Shown here: positions 26,703 through 38,600 of the stretch, piece by piece | Layout of the letters: each line of letters begins with the position of its first letter | Position numbering within the stretch: the stretch's first letter is position 1 | DNA from: Siphonodentalium dalli | Lineage: Eukaryota > Mollusca > Scaphopoda > Gadilida > Siphonodentaliidae | Assembly: GCA_032622095.1 (NCBI GenBank) | Contig: CP136063.1 | Coordinates: 93,413,980-93,477,979 of the forward strand | Direction of reading: 5' to 3' | Length of the DNA stretch: 64,000 nt | Made by a program: the position numbers and the translations under genes | Notes under the pieces: model-generated | What the model saw: only the letters and a program-made list of their open reading frames with translations | What the model was told of the DNA's origin: nothing | Databases searched by the model: none

Positions 26703-28510
26703 AACAAAACAAAACAAAACAAACAATAGTACCATCACATGTGTGGGCACCAGAACGTTTATTAGATATTTCAAGTTTCCCTGATCAGGCACACTACAAA
26801 TATGATAACCACTATACAGTTCAATATAGGAAATACTTTATCCGCTCTAGTCTATCACTGACGTCGACATAGGTGTGTATATTATTTAGTATCAAGGAAG
26901 ATGCCTAAGAGTTCCAATGATATTTTTTTTAATTAGCCCAATTTGTCGCACGGGGGGGGGGGGCGTGTGGTGGTGGGCCACTGGCTGGATAGATTTGTTT
27001 TCAGAACCCACTCCCGGATACATGGTAGATTTGAGTTAATTTCTCACTTGTAGGTTCCCACTATTGAACAGAACAGATCAAAGGAGATGTTTTTTTTTAA
27101 AGTTCTTTTTTTGCACTCTCTCCTATAATATATGTGTGTACTTTCTTCGACCATTACTCAAATTTAAGTCATGTGGAAACAATAGTTTTAATTATAATAT
27201 AAACTTTCATTTAATCTCGACATTCAGTGGATCGAACTAAAGTTCAGATCTAAGGAGATTGTAACTCCATGTTTTCTGAGATAATATTTGGAATGTAGCA
27301 CAATAATGCAGTAAGACTAAGCATGTTCCTGATTTGTTTTACCATTTTATGTATTGTATCTGAAAATAATAACAATTTTCTTTGATGTTTTGGCATATCT
27401 TGTATAACATAGTAATATAATCAATTGGAAATGACCGGAATGATGCAACACCAAAACAAGTTATCATTCCATTAGTATCAAATTAATGAACGATTTGCTC
27501 TCGGGTACTGACTGATTTATCTATAAGTTTGACAGACCAAGGTAGCTCAGCGAATCGTGTGGGTGTTTGATCCATTTGATTTTTTGCATTGGCGCCCGTG
27601 AACAGTGTGCATGTACATGATGCTGTATATATGGAGTCGATGGGAGTCTCCCGCTCGGCATATTCATGATTTCCCCAAGTAATTAAGGTATATAATTTTT
27701 ATTACTAATGATAATCGATATTTCCGATCACCAACCACACCTGATTTCACAGGGGCATGTATCGAGCCCCGCTGCCCACCCCTTTGCACTGCCCCTATAC
27801 GCCGACTCTATACTCGCCTGCTTTACGTTAATAGTGTTATAAAAGGACAAGAGGAACTTAGAAATCCCCCGTTTTACCATCGCTCGGAAATCGAAAAACA
27901 TTAGCCCATTTATCCGAGCAATGGTATCGATATCGCCAATGGTGTGTTGGCGAAGGATTCATCTTTCAATCAGTACCACAAGCGCGTCCCCACCCCATTT
28001 CCATTTCTATCCATAGCATTTAATAAATGATTGACCACCGAATATTGTCTCGATCCAGAGAGCGTAAAAATCAAGATTGATCCACCTCAAAGAATATCTC
28101 GATCTGATTCTCCAAAATTCACCACCATCCAGTTTATAATTAAAAATCGATCATTCAACTAACACTCAACTCAACACTAGTTCTTAGTGATGTTTTGTCG
28201 GCTAATAATTTATTTACTCATACAAATAAACTATTGTTATAACGACCAAATGACAGGGTAGTCCTGAAATAGTTCTTATTTTTCGCTTTCTCATTGTGGC
28301 CTCATTTACGCCACCGGTGTAATTTGTTTTCGATAATTTGATTTCGCCTGTATCACTGGGCGATTGAATTGTGGGTAAAATGTAGTTTCATACCTGACTC
28401 AATCGTACCGATATGCCCCGTTGGTTCAGAGTGCCGGGATGAAGATAATTAATCGAGTGTGTTTCGCCATCCTATATCGTCTGGTACCAGATTACGCCGT
28501 GTATAGCAGT

Positions 28511-30121
28511 GTCATAGACAGGGATGGGGTAATTGTAATTTGTAATTGTAATTGATTGTAATTAATTACATTTTTTCAAGTAATTGCATGTAATTGGTAA
28601 TTGAGTTTATTCTCAATTACATGTAATTGCAATTGTAATTGGTTAGGATGTAATTGTAATTGTAATTAGGGTCTAATTTCAATTACTTCAAAATCACAGG
28701 TACTTGTTTCTTCTCAAAGTTCTCTTTCTTGATTCATGCAATGGTTTCTTCAAATGTTTTTTTTCTCCAAATTTCAAAGTGTAAGACTGGTGACTGGCTA
28801 TCACTATGTTGTCACAACACTGAGTTTTTATCCACTGTGTCTCAATGGTGAATTATGTTGACACCTGTTTGTTTGCTTAATCATTGGTTAACCTTGAGGT
28901 AGAAGGCTTGTTTTGATAAATACAATGAGAAACCAACTTCAAATAATTGACAATAGAGCACTATAATATATCATTCTTATGATCATGTTTCATTAGCTCC
29001 ATCTGTTATGGTATATATGCTATGGTAGAAATTCATACCAACCATTGCTAATGCTATCAACATGTCTACAAAAAATCTGCAGCATTTTAATTTGCAGAAA
29101 GACACATCGTGTCCTATGAAAGCGAAGTGCAAACTTTGCCCCACTACAATATCCAGTTCCAAAAAAGTTATCTCCAATTTTGTGACACATCTGAAGGTAA
29201 GTTTCCATTTCTATGTATTAGTTTTGTTTAAATCCATTGACATATAACTTCAGTCATATGGTGGTATTGGTATATGCATTGTTTCTTGTCCCTTCTAATT
29301 TGCAACTGAATGACAAAGTGGGGACAAATATCTGCCTCAATAATCCCCCAATTAGCACTGTCTAGTGGAGGCATTGTGTTACCAGTAAGCTGGTGGCCAC
29401 AAAGGCTAATTAAGTTTATGACTCTAATTAACAATCAGAGTGTTGATTATCTCACTGTCCTTTACAATTGGCCTGGCTGTGTGTCTGACTTACTGAGATA
29501 GTCTTATTCCCTTATTAATTAAAAGATGGATACATGTGTGTTACTAAAATACTCTATTATTTTCATTTTATAGCAAAAGCATCAAGATGTCTATGAATCC
29601 ACAGTCACACAAGCACCATCAGCAAAGTGATCAACAACCTACTAGGATCTTTCAGTATGCAAAAACATCGGTCAAGAATGCGAAAGCATTGAAGATAGTT
29701 AGCAAAGTTCATAAATCTCTGATATCATTCCAATTTCTAGAAGATCAACCCGACTACAAGCTGCCAATACAACACGCTGGAATTGCCAGCTATAAATCAT
29801 GATTCGCTCAGTTCTACGAACACCTATAATGGACTCAGTACATTGGCTGCTCTGTACCAAGTGTGCTTCACTGTGTATTTCATCTTGCTTGTATTAAATT
29901 TATGTTTTGTTATCAAATAGAGTTTATATAAATAAAAAGTGTTCCTACTTCAACGATGTGCTGAAATGTAATTGTAATTGAATTACATTTCAAAGTAATT
30001 GTAATTGCAATTAATTACATTGTGAAATAGATGTAATGGGAATTGTAATTGTAATTGAAAAATGTTGAAGTAATTGTAATTAATTACATTCACAAGTAAT
30101 TGCCCCAAGCCTGGTCATAGA
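28511..30121 (+). mobile_element. non-autonomous hAT element with 8-bp TSD
   Basis: The element proper is 28519-30113. The left end CAGGGATGGGGTAATTGT and the inverted right end CAGGCTTGGGGCAATTAC are matching imperfect TIRs. GTCATAGA occurs directly outside both ends (28511-28518 and 30114-30121). Subterminal regions (28530-28690 and 29965-30100) are packed with TGTAATTG repeats in both orientations, as expected for transposase binding sites. Inside is a short BED-finger coding remnant, but no DDE catalytic domain. Confidence 0.85.
29062..29630 (+). pseudogene. BED zinc-finger remnant of a hAT transposase (two exons)
   Basis: Exon 29062-29196 encodes 45 residues ending NFVTHLK with donor GTAAGT. 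Exon 29574-29630 (acceptor TTTATAG) continues in frame QKHQDVYE and stops at TGA 29628-29630. Joined, the reading contains a BED-type finger: Cys23-x2-Cys26 (KCKLC) and His43-x4-His48. BED fingers bind the ends of hAT elements. The rest of the transposase is missing, so the product would be about 63 residues. It could be a dead stub or a small DNA-binding peptide. Confidence 0.65.
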
Positions 30122-30138
30122 TGACATAATATATGGCA

Positions 30139-30213
30139 GTGTCTTTGAAAAGCAGACGAAATTCATAAACGATGTACATATGTTAGGAATTTCGTCGGCT
30201 TTTCAAAGAGACA
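30139..30213. repeat. short inverted repeat (about 28-bp stem)
   Basis: TCTTTGAAAAGCAGACGAAAT is inverted at about 30188-30212 (ATTTCGTCGGCTTTTCAAAGA) with a ~23-nt loop. It is probably the palindromic core of a small MITE. Confidence 0.6.
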
Positions 30214-31599
30214 GGCTATTTGGCCATGAGTTTGTCACAACAGACCTGTTTTTTGTGTGCATGCATATTTCTTGTTTTATTGATAGTAATGATGAATAGA
30301 GTAACGACTTGTATTAAGCGAATAATAAAAATGAAGTGAGTTTTCCATATCGTAATCAGGATGGACTTTACTTTACCTACGGACTGTCCATTCTTGAAAG
30401 TGCAGCCTACTCGTATAGTAAAACTTGGACCTATGCTTGATTCATATCAAGGCGACGTCCAGTCGCGGGCTGTTGGCCAATTTATGTGCCGATGCCAGGG
30501 CGTACACTGGCGATGGCGAGGTTGTTGAGGGGGGTGTCACGCGTACAAATATATAGTGACATTAGCATTAACCTTTACTATAATAAAAATAAATTGAGTT
30601 CGTGTGTCTGTCAGGCAAAAGGCGACAAAACGACTGAACCCCTCTGAAAATGTGTACATGGGGTCATAGCATGCACGTAACCCGGGGATTAAGGGCGCTA
30701 ATAATGTGTATATGGCTATATATAGGCGATCAAACGGACGGGCAGATCGGCAGATTAAAACAAAAATGATCATTTTTTTTTGAAATTTGGGAATAGATTT
30801 TTAAAACTTGTTTTGCTTTATCCTATTTTATGGATGTTAGTTTTGAAGACTATTATAATAGTTAAGGAAGGGGCAGTCCTGTCAACACATTTGGTATTTT
30901 GAAAAATAGTGATTTTGAAGCCATTTTCACGAAGCTTGGTGTTATTTCTTTAAAATGGGGAATGTGACCCTAAAAATAATATAATAAAAAAAATCCCGGA
31001 CCCCTGTGTCTTATATATATGTACTTTTAGTATTATGACCAATTTGTGCCAGGGGCCGGTTGTTGTACTATTAATTCATGTGTGTTTCCGAATACGTTGT
31101 TCGAATAAATAGGATTATCATTATTTGTGGCTGAGACATGAGAAGCTGCATAATTTTATATGTAATTGCCACCGATGTAATATGTTCTTGTCCAATGGGG
31201 GATTGCATTATGGGTAATTAGGTAGTCTCGTAACTGATTCAATCGTACCGATAGAGTCACGTACATTACTTTCCTTTGAAATTTCAACATGTGCCTCAGT
31301 CATTATATACCCAACAGCAGAGTCATGTGTTGGTTCTCTTCGCTTTCACATTTGGAATCGCCGTCATTACTTTCCTTTGCAATTTCATCACGCGCTTCAG
31401 TCAATGCATAATTATCCCAAGAGAGTATGTCTTTTTTTGTTGGCCTGGGTAGTATGCTAGTAATTAGGTAGATGTAAAAGTAAAAATGGGTCGATTTAAA
31501 AGCTGTAGTCTTACCCCGCTAAATAAAATAGTCCGACACAGATTAGCACATGTGCTGATATTTATATTACCACACCCTTTGGAAAGCATGCGATCGTGT
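30214..31599. other. no gene seen
   Basis: Intergenic DNA. A segment near 31180-31250 (ATTATGGGTAATTAGG, then CAATCGTACCGATA) is a diverged copy of one at 28355-28412. A ~107-bp imperfect direct duplication near 31264-31410 shares CATTACTTTCCTTTG. Confidence 0.5.
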
Positions 31600-32101
31600 T
31601 GTAATCAAAGATGGATTTCGACGAAATTTGATACTTAGGGGAACTTGTGCCCGGGGAGTGTTTTGGACAGGTCAAATCGTGACCCCGACCTCACCTTGAC
31701 CTTTAAAACAATTGACAAGGTCAAATTGGGTAAAACGGACGGTTTCGACGAAATTTGATACCTATGGCTACTTTTATCCGGGGAGTGTTTTGGACTGGTC
31801 AAATCGTGACCCCGGCGTGACCTTGATCTTCAATATGGCCAATCAAAGGTCAAATCGGGTAAAACGGATTGATTTCACCGAAATTTGATACCTAGGGGTA
31901 CTTTTGTCAGGGGAGTGTTTTGGACGGTTCAAGGAAATTTGACACATATGGGGTACTTTTCTCCGGGGAGTGTTTTGGACGGGTCAAATCATGACCCCGA
32001 CCTGACCTTGACTTTCAAAATAGTCAATTCAAGGTCAAATCGCGCCTTTCGTCGGAAATCAGATGGGAAACAGCCCGGACGAAGTCGGGCCCACCAGCTA
32101 G
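31600..32101 (+). mobile_element. non-autonomous Helitron 3' end (plus orientation)
   Basis: Four imperfect units share AAATTTGATACCTA, GGGGAGTGTTTTGGAC and GGTCAAATCGTGACCCC. They run into AGCCCGGACGAAGTCGGGC, CCACCAG and CTAG (32098-32101) followed by T. Hairpin, CTRR end and T flank fit a Helitron 3' terminus. It is the same family as the minus-oriented copy at 2799. No coding. The 5' end is not found. Confidence 0.6.
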
Positions 32102-32885
32102 TGTAATAAAAAAAAGACAGCTTGAAGAATGTAATGTATAACACGAGAAACGGGAAAACTTGATATATGGAAGTATCCAAATTCCGCACATGGAATTTGA
32201 AAGCTAGTTTATATCATAATATTATAATTTCTATTTATGGCTAATAATATGATCGTTGGTGGCGTTACCATTTCTGACTATGGTTTTCTTGTCTACATAT
32301 GATCGACATGGAATATGAGTGCGCTGGTTGGCTAGAACAATCATGCTGGGCGTAGGTAAATATTGTTTAATATTTATAATAATGTAGATGAGGTCAGTGA
32401 TGAGGTCATGAATAAGAGAGGAAAAATTAGAAATATTTCAGAAAGCAGGTGCGTACATTAGGGGCGGTGTGCATATGGATTTTCGCGAACGTTGGGTTTA
32501 TATCTGGCTCAATGGGGTGGTAAAGTTAGAAATGTCAAGGTGGACAAGCTCTCGAACAGAGACTCGCTAGTCACGTCCCTTCACGCACGTGGATCATTGA
32601 TCAAAATATGAACCCCAAGACAATAAACACCAGAATTAAATCAATATTCATAATTTTTTTTAAATCTAAGATAATCGATGATAGACAAAACAATAGTTTG
32701 ATGCTAATGACATTAATTATACCAATAACACGTTGGTCACTTATAACAGTACTGTAAACAAAATTTTAACAACTATAAAAAAACACACATGCACATTGAG
32801 TAATTATTCGTTGTCACGATAAGGTGTGGCACATCCTTAATTCAAAGCTGTACCCATGCAACTATAGTTGTTGAATATGGAATTT
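32102..32885. other. no gene seen
   Basis: AT-rich intergenic DNA without recognised features. Confidence 0.5.
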
Positions 32886-34890
32886 GCAGTCATACTTTAT
32901 AGCTAATAATTAATGTTTCCTGCAGTCATATAATGTATCGCTAATAATTAAAGTTTCATGCAGTCATATCATGTAACGCTAATAATTAAAGTTTCATGCA
33001 GTCATATAATGTATCGCTAATAATTAAAGTTTCATGCAGTCATATAATGTATCGCTAATAATTAAAGTTTCACGCAGTCATATAATGTATCGCTAATAAT
33101 TAAAGTTTCATGCAGTCATATAATGTATCGCTTATAATTAAAGTTTCACGCAGTCATATAATGTATCGCTAATAATTAAAGTTTCATGCAGTCATATAAT
33201 GTATCGCTAATAATTAAATTTTCATGCAGTCATATAATGTATCGCTAATAATTAAAGTTTCACGCAGTCAAATAATGTATCGCTAATAATTAAAGTTTCA
33301 CGAAGTCATATAATGTATCGCTAATAATTAAAGTTTCATGCAATCATATAATGTATCGCTAATAATTAAAGTTTCATGCAGTCATATAGTGTATCGCTAA
33401 TAATTAAAGTTTCATGCAGTCATATAATGTATCGCTAATAATAAAAGTTTCCTGCAGTCATATTATTTCGCTAATAATTAAAGTTTCACGCAGTCATATA
33501 ATGTATCGCTAATAATTAAAGTTTCCTGCAGTCATATTATATCGCTAATAATTAAAGTTTCCTGCAGTCATATTATATCGCTAATAATTCAGGTTTCCTG
33601 CAGTCAAATTATATCGCTAATAATTAAGGTTCCATGCAGTCATATAATGTATCGCTAATAATTAAGGTTTCCTGCAGTCATATAATGTATCGCTAATAAT
33701 TAAGGTTTCCTGCAGTCATATTATATCGCTAATAATTAAGGTTCCATGCAGTCATATAATGTATCGCTAATAATTAAGGTTCCATGCAGTCATATAATGT
33801 ATCGCTAATAATTAAGGTTTCCTGCAGTCATATTATATCGCTAATAATTAAGGTTCCATGCAGTAATATAATGTATCGCTAATAATTAAGGTTCCATGCA
33901 GTCATATAATGTATCGCTAATAATTAAGGTTTCCTGCAGTCATATTATATCTCTAATAATTAAGGTTTCATGCAGTCATATAATGTATCGCTAATAATTA
34001 AGGTTTCCTGCAGTCATATAATGTATCGCTAATAATTAAGGTTTCATGCAGTCATATAATGTATCGCTAATAATTAAGGTTTACTGCAGTCATATAATGT
34101 ATCGCTAATAATTAAGGTTCCATGCAGTCATATAATGTATCGCTAATAATTAAGGTTCCATGCAGTCATATAATGTATCGCTAATAATTAAGGTTCCATG
34201 CAGTCATATAATGTATCGCTAATAATTAAGGTTTCCTGCAGTCATATTATATCTCTAATAATTAAGGTTTCATGCAGTCATATAATGTATCGCTAATAAT
34301 TAAGGTTTCCTGCAGTCATATAATGTATCGCTAATAATTAAGGTTCCATGCAGTCATATAATGTATCGCTAATAATTAAGGTTCCATGCAGTCATATAAT
34401 GTATCGCTAATAATTAAGGTTCCATGCAGTCATATAATGTATCGCTAATAATTAAGGTTCCATGCAGTCATATAATGTATCGCTAATAATTAAGGTTTCC
34501 TGCAGTCATATTATATCTCTAATAATTAAGGTTTCATGCAGTCATATAATGTATCGCTAATAATTAAGGTTTCCAGCAGTCATATAATGTATCGCTAATA
34601 ATTAAGGTTTCATGCAGTCATATAATGTATCGCTAATAATTAAGGTTTACTGCAGTCATATAATGTATCGCTAATAATTAAGGTTCCATGCAGTCATATA
34701 ATGTATCGCTAATAATTAAGGTTCCATGCAGTCATATAATGTATCGCTAATAATTAAGGTTCCATGCAGTCATATAATGTATCGCTAATAATTAAGGTTT
34801 ACTGCAGTCATATAATGTATCGCTAATAATTAAGGTTCCATGCAGTCATATAATGTATCGCTAATAATTAAGGTTTACTGCAGTCATACT
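32886..34890 (+). repeat. satellite of ~38 bp, about 53 copies
   Basis: The unit is approximately GCAGTCATATAATGTATCGC followed by TAATAATTAAGGTTTCAT. Variants cluster by position: AAAGTTTCA(T/C)G in the left third, AAGGTTTCCTG and AAGGTTCCATG further right. A shorter TATTATATCGC type recurs every few units, giving a higher-order pattern in the right half. It is non-coding in all frames because of frequent TAA. Confidence 0.95.
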
Positions 34891-35038
34891 GTATTGGGTA
34901 ATAATTCGCCCAGCGGTAAATGTCTTGTTATTACTTCAGGCTATACAGTTATCTCAAATACTGGGAATTTGAGTACGCAGTCTGTAGTTATTGAATTTAG
35001 GAATTGACAGACCTGATCAGATACTCATCGTTTCGCCT

Positions 35039-35303
35039 TTAACCCTTTCATGACTGGAGCTTCCTGAAAATTTGCGAAAACCAGGTGCCAATGCATTCCC
35101 TTTCACATGCATGCGAGTCTCACATTGGGAGCCTCACATATAAGATAATACATTGGCCTAACAGTATTTACATGGACCTTGTAAGCCAGTGTATTCTCAC
35201 ATATATGCGAGGCTACCTATGGGAGACTCGCATATATAAGAGAATGTACTGGCACAATTTATTTCATGCTGCACCAGCACAGATCCCATCATCAAAGGGT
35301 TAA
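35039..35303. mobile_element. 257-bp TTAA-flanked MITE
   Basis: The left end CCCTTTCATGACTGG and the inverted right end CCCTTTGATGATGGG lie between TTAA at 35039-35042 and TTAA at 35300-35303. The interior carries a secondary inverted pair of CACATATAAGA/TCTCACATATATG-like segments. Non-coding. Confidence 0.6.
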
Positions 35304-35362
35304 TGTCGTTCTTCCAGTGGTTCCGGCTGTTCTGGCCCTATTCATTTGTCACAATTATGAAA

Positions 35363-35435
35363 TATACAGTAATGCCCTAAATAATCGACTCCTTAACCAC
35401 ATCAAAATTATGGTAATTTTTCAGGATTTAGTCCG
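35363..35435. repeat. single arm of the palindromic MITE found at 37183
   Basis: ATACAGTAATGCCC, a CTTAACCACA phrase and AATTTTTCAGGATTTA occur in the same order as in one arm of the palindrome at 37183-37327, with substitutions. The mirror arm is absent. Confidence 0.65.
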
Positions 35436-35509
35436 AAATATGGCTTGTTGCCATTCATCAGAAAGGTCTCAGGGCATTGCTGTATAGCTTCTGGTTACAC
35501 TTGTTTCCA

Positions 35510-35611
35510 CTATTTGTTTTCCAGAAGGATTATAATGATGATAGCAGCAGCAAATCCAATACACGCGAAAACGTTCGCGAAGAACAAAAACTGCTTGTAT
35601 ATCCAGCATGA
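35510..35611 (-). CDS. FRRS1-like last exon (membrane anchor and stop)
   Basis: 102 nt including TAG at 35510-35512, acceptor ATATTTCAG. It encodes a helix with CIGFAAAIIIIILLENK at the end, matching the C-terminal membrane anchor in FRRS1 proteins. Confidence 0.82.
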   Translation of the reverse strand, partial: SCWIYKQFLFFANVFACIGFAAAIIIIILLENK

Positions 35612-38600
35612 CTGAAATATAAAACAGAATGAATATTACTTGGACGTCGGAGTATCGATTGATATATATTATCGTGGCATGATCACAATAATTGGATGAG
35701 AACATCGTCGATCTTATTACCGCATTCACTTATGCTATAAACTGAATTGATATTCATTATTTTCATTATTATGTCGAACTCATACCACATTAAGTTACAA
35801 TTACATGTTTATGGGTAAAGTTGGTGTCTGACCAGGTGACATGTAATTCTGAATTTCTTAACAGTCGTACGGAATGACCCAAATAAGGCATCATGGCGGA
35901 CTGACGGACTATAAAGCCTTTCCATTTGTCAACTTAGGTATAGTGAAAGAAATAATGGCTTGCAACCAATGCGTCCTATAATGACAGCCCCCACATAAAT
36001 GTATGGATGACATGAGAAAGGGGAGGATGTCCGCTAGGCGCAATAAATAAGATGCTAAATATAAAATATAATAATGACCATGGTCCCAATTTATCACAGA
36101 TAAATTGCACCTCGTTCTCATGGCGTTACCTTTGGCATGAAACAGGATCCTGGAGCGTTTTAATGGAATTTTGAAGAGTTTTAGAACGTACCAAAAAGTA
36201 AAATTTAGACATTTTTGTAAATTGACGCCCAATGAGTTGAAAAGATGTCAAAATGTTCGATAGACCATCATCAGTTTCAGATTGCTGACTCTGATATACT
36301 GTGAAGCATATGTCATGTTACATTTCGGCTTGGTCCGTTTCGAATTGTTCCCTCTTTTAGTTTTATGTATTATGTCCCATGTCCATACCACGGCGGTTTG
36401 AACTTATGCACAGCCACAACTATAAGAACCATCCCGAACCAATGTACGTGCATGTTCGATCGCATTGGCAAAAAGAATAATTTAGAAACGCGTGGCATCA
36501 GTCAGGCCGGTTGGATCTGAAAATATGTTACATCGGGGAACTGGTGTTTCTTTGTTGGGGAATATGTAAGGTGAATCATTAATTGCTTCAAACCATAACC
36601 GACCACAGAGTGGTGGTATTCGAGAACTATGTGAAATATTAAGACAACATCTGCTAAATCCAATATTTTCGAGTTGTGTTCAATATTTGACACTATATAG
36701 TTCAGCCAGCTAAATATCATATTCAAATTATAGCAGTAATTTAATTTCTATGTAAGCCAAGCATATGTCGTGTTGCCCTGCGATCGCGTCCGAACCTTTA
36801 TATTGAAACACCCCAATTAATCTGCTGGAATGTTATCTAGCATATAATAAATGCTTACCCCGCCCTCGGTCTTCACTTTCTCACGCGGTTCATTTGACGT
36901 TCCGTTCATTTCATATTCCTGACTTCGCCCTGAAAACATCGGGAAATTTGGTAATGAATTCAAGCTCACATCCAGCTCGATTACTGAAGATGCCCAGGCT
37001 TACATCCAGCAATACTTATATTTTTCTTTATACCACTGGCAGGTTCCTAACGTACAATACAAATGATACGATGGACATAGAAACAATTTCCTTCCAATAA
37101 CCAGAAGTCGGCGATACACATAGACAGTGCGATTTCACTAATCCGCGTTTTCGACAATCAAAAATCTAACAACAAACCAGCACAATATACAGTAATGCCC
37201 AAAGTAATTGACCACTTAACCACAGCAGAATTATGGGTAATTTTTCAGGATTTAATAAATCCTGAAAAATCACACATAATTCTGCTGTGGTTAAGTGGTC
37301 AATTACTTTAGGCATTACTGTATATTCACAGTAGAACACGATGGCACTGGTCTGTAATGCAACAAACGTCGTTACTTTAAGGGCCAGACACGCACTTTTT
37401 GCATAAATTCAGGCAACATCTCTAAATATTGATCTATCCGGCGAAAGATCTTAGATTCAAATAACTGAACAGAGAATCTGAACAATTATTAAGAGAAGAC
37501 ACATATGGATCTATTTGAGAGGTTGAACATACTATTGACGTTTGTGCCCCTTTAGATACCGATAACTGCTTACATAATTAATAATTTCACACAACAATCC
37601 AATCAATAATTATATTATTGACATGACTCTGTCATCTATGAAGGGAGCTTCATTCGTATCGTACTGCTGAGTTGTAATCGAGTGTTGTAACATCATCCCC
37701 TAAAATATGATTACAGTGAATAATAAAGGAGCCACAAATATTTCAGCACAGTGAAAACAAATTTCAGTATCCAGGCTAGTCCACTGAAGTAGTGTGCAAT
37801 CAAATGGAAATATGTCACATTATAGTGTACCTGGTAAGCGGGGATTTGGCGATGGACCTAAGACCAACAACTCATCTCAGACCAACAATTATAACTCATC
37901 TCAGCCCAACGTTTTATTGATCACCAGGCATCACATGACAATTATAACTCATCTTAGCCCAACGGTTTATTGATTACCAGGCATGACATGACAATTAGAA
38001 CTCATCTCAGCCCAACGTTTTATTGATCAGCAGGCATGACATGACAATTAGAACTCATCTCAGCCCAACGTGTTATTGATCAGAAGGCATGACATGACAA
38101 TTATAACTCATCTCAGCCCAACGTTTTATTGATCAGAAGACATGACATGACAATTATAACTCATCTCAGCCCAACGTTTTATTGATCACCAGACATGACA
38201 TGACAATTAGAACTCATCTCAGCCCAACGTTTTCTTGATCAGCAGGCATGACATGACAATTAGAACTCATCTCAGCCCAACGTGTTATTGATCAGAAAGC
38301 ATGACATGACAATTATAACTCATCTCAGCCCAACGTTTTATTGATCAGAAGACATGACATGACAATTATAACTCATCTCAGCCCAACGTTTTATTTATCA
38401 GCAGGCATGACATGACAATTCTCAACTATATACATTTAGTTTATGGATGACTGTTTTATTGATCAGCAGGCATGACAATTCTGAAATATTGAAAATTATT
38501 TATGGGTGATTGTCTTTCGAAAGGAAAATAATTATGAAATTTCTCGACTAAAGAAAAATTGCCATGTCATAATATCAGATATGATATCATGGATATATGA

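Larger units (their letters stand above)
18496..28270 (+). repeat. large tandem duplication, copy 2 (~9.77 kb)
   Basis: Second copy of the unit. The offset is 9775 up to about 14.2 kb of copy 1, then about 9772, then 9773 after the poly-G run. It ends at CCTGAAAT, after which the flank reads AGTTCTTATT and no third copy follows. Confidence 0.93.

Noticed and set aside
32886-34890. Possible CRISPR array
   Set aside because: Units are uniform tandem copies without unique spacers, and the context is an animal genome.
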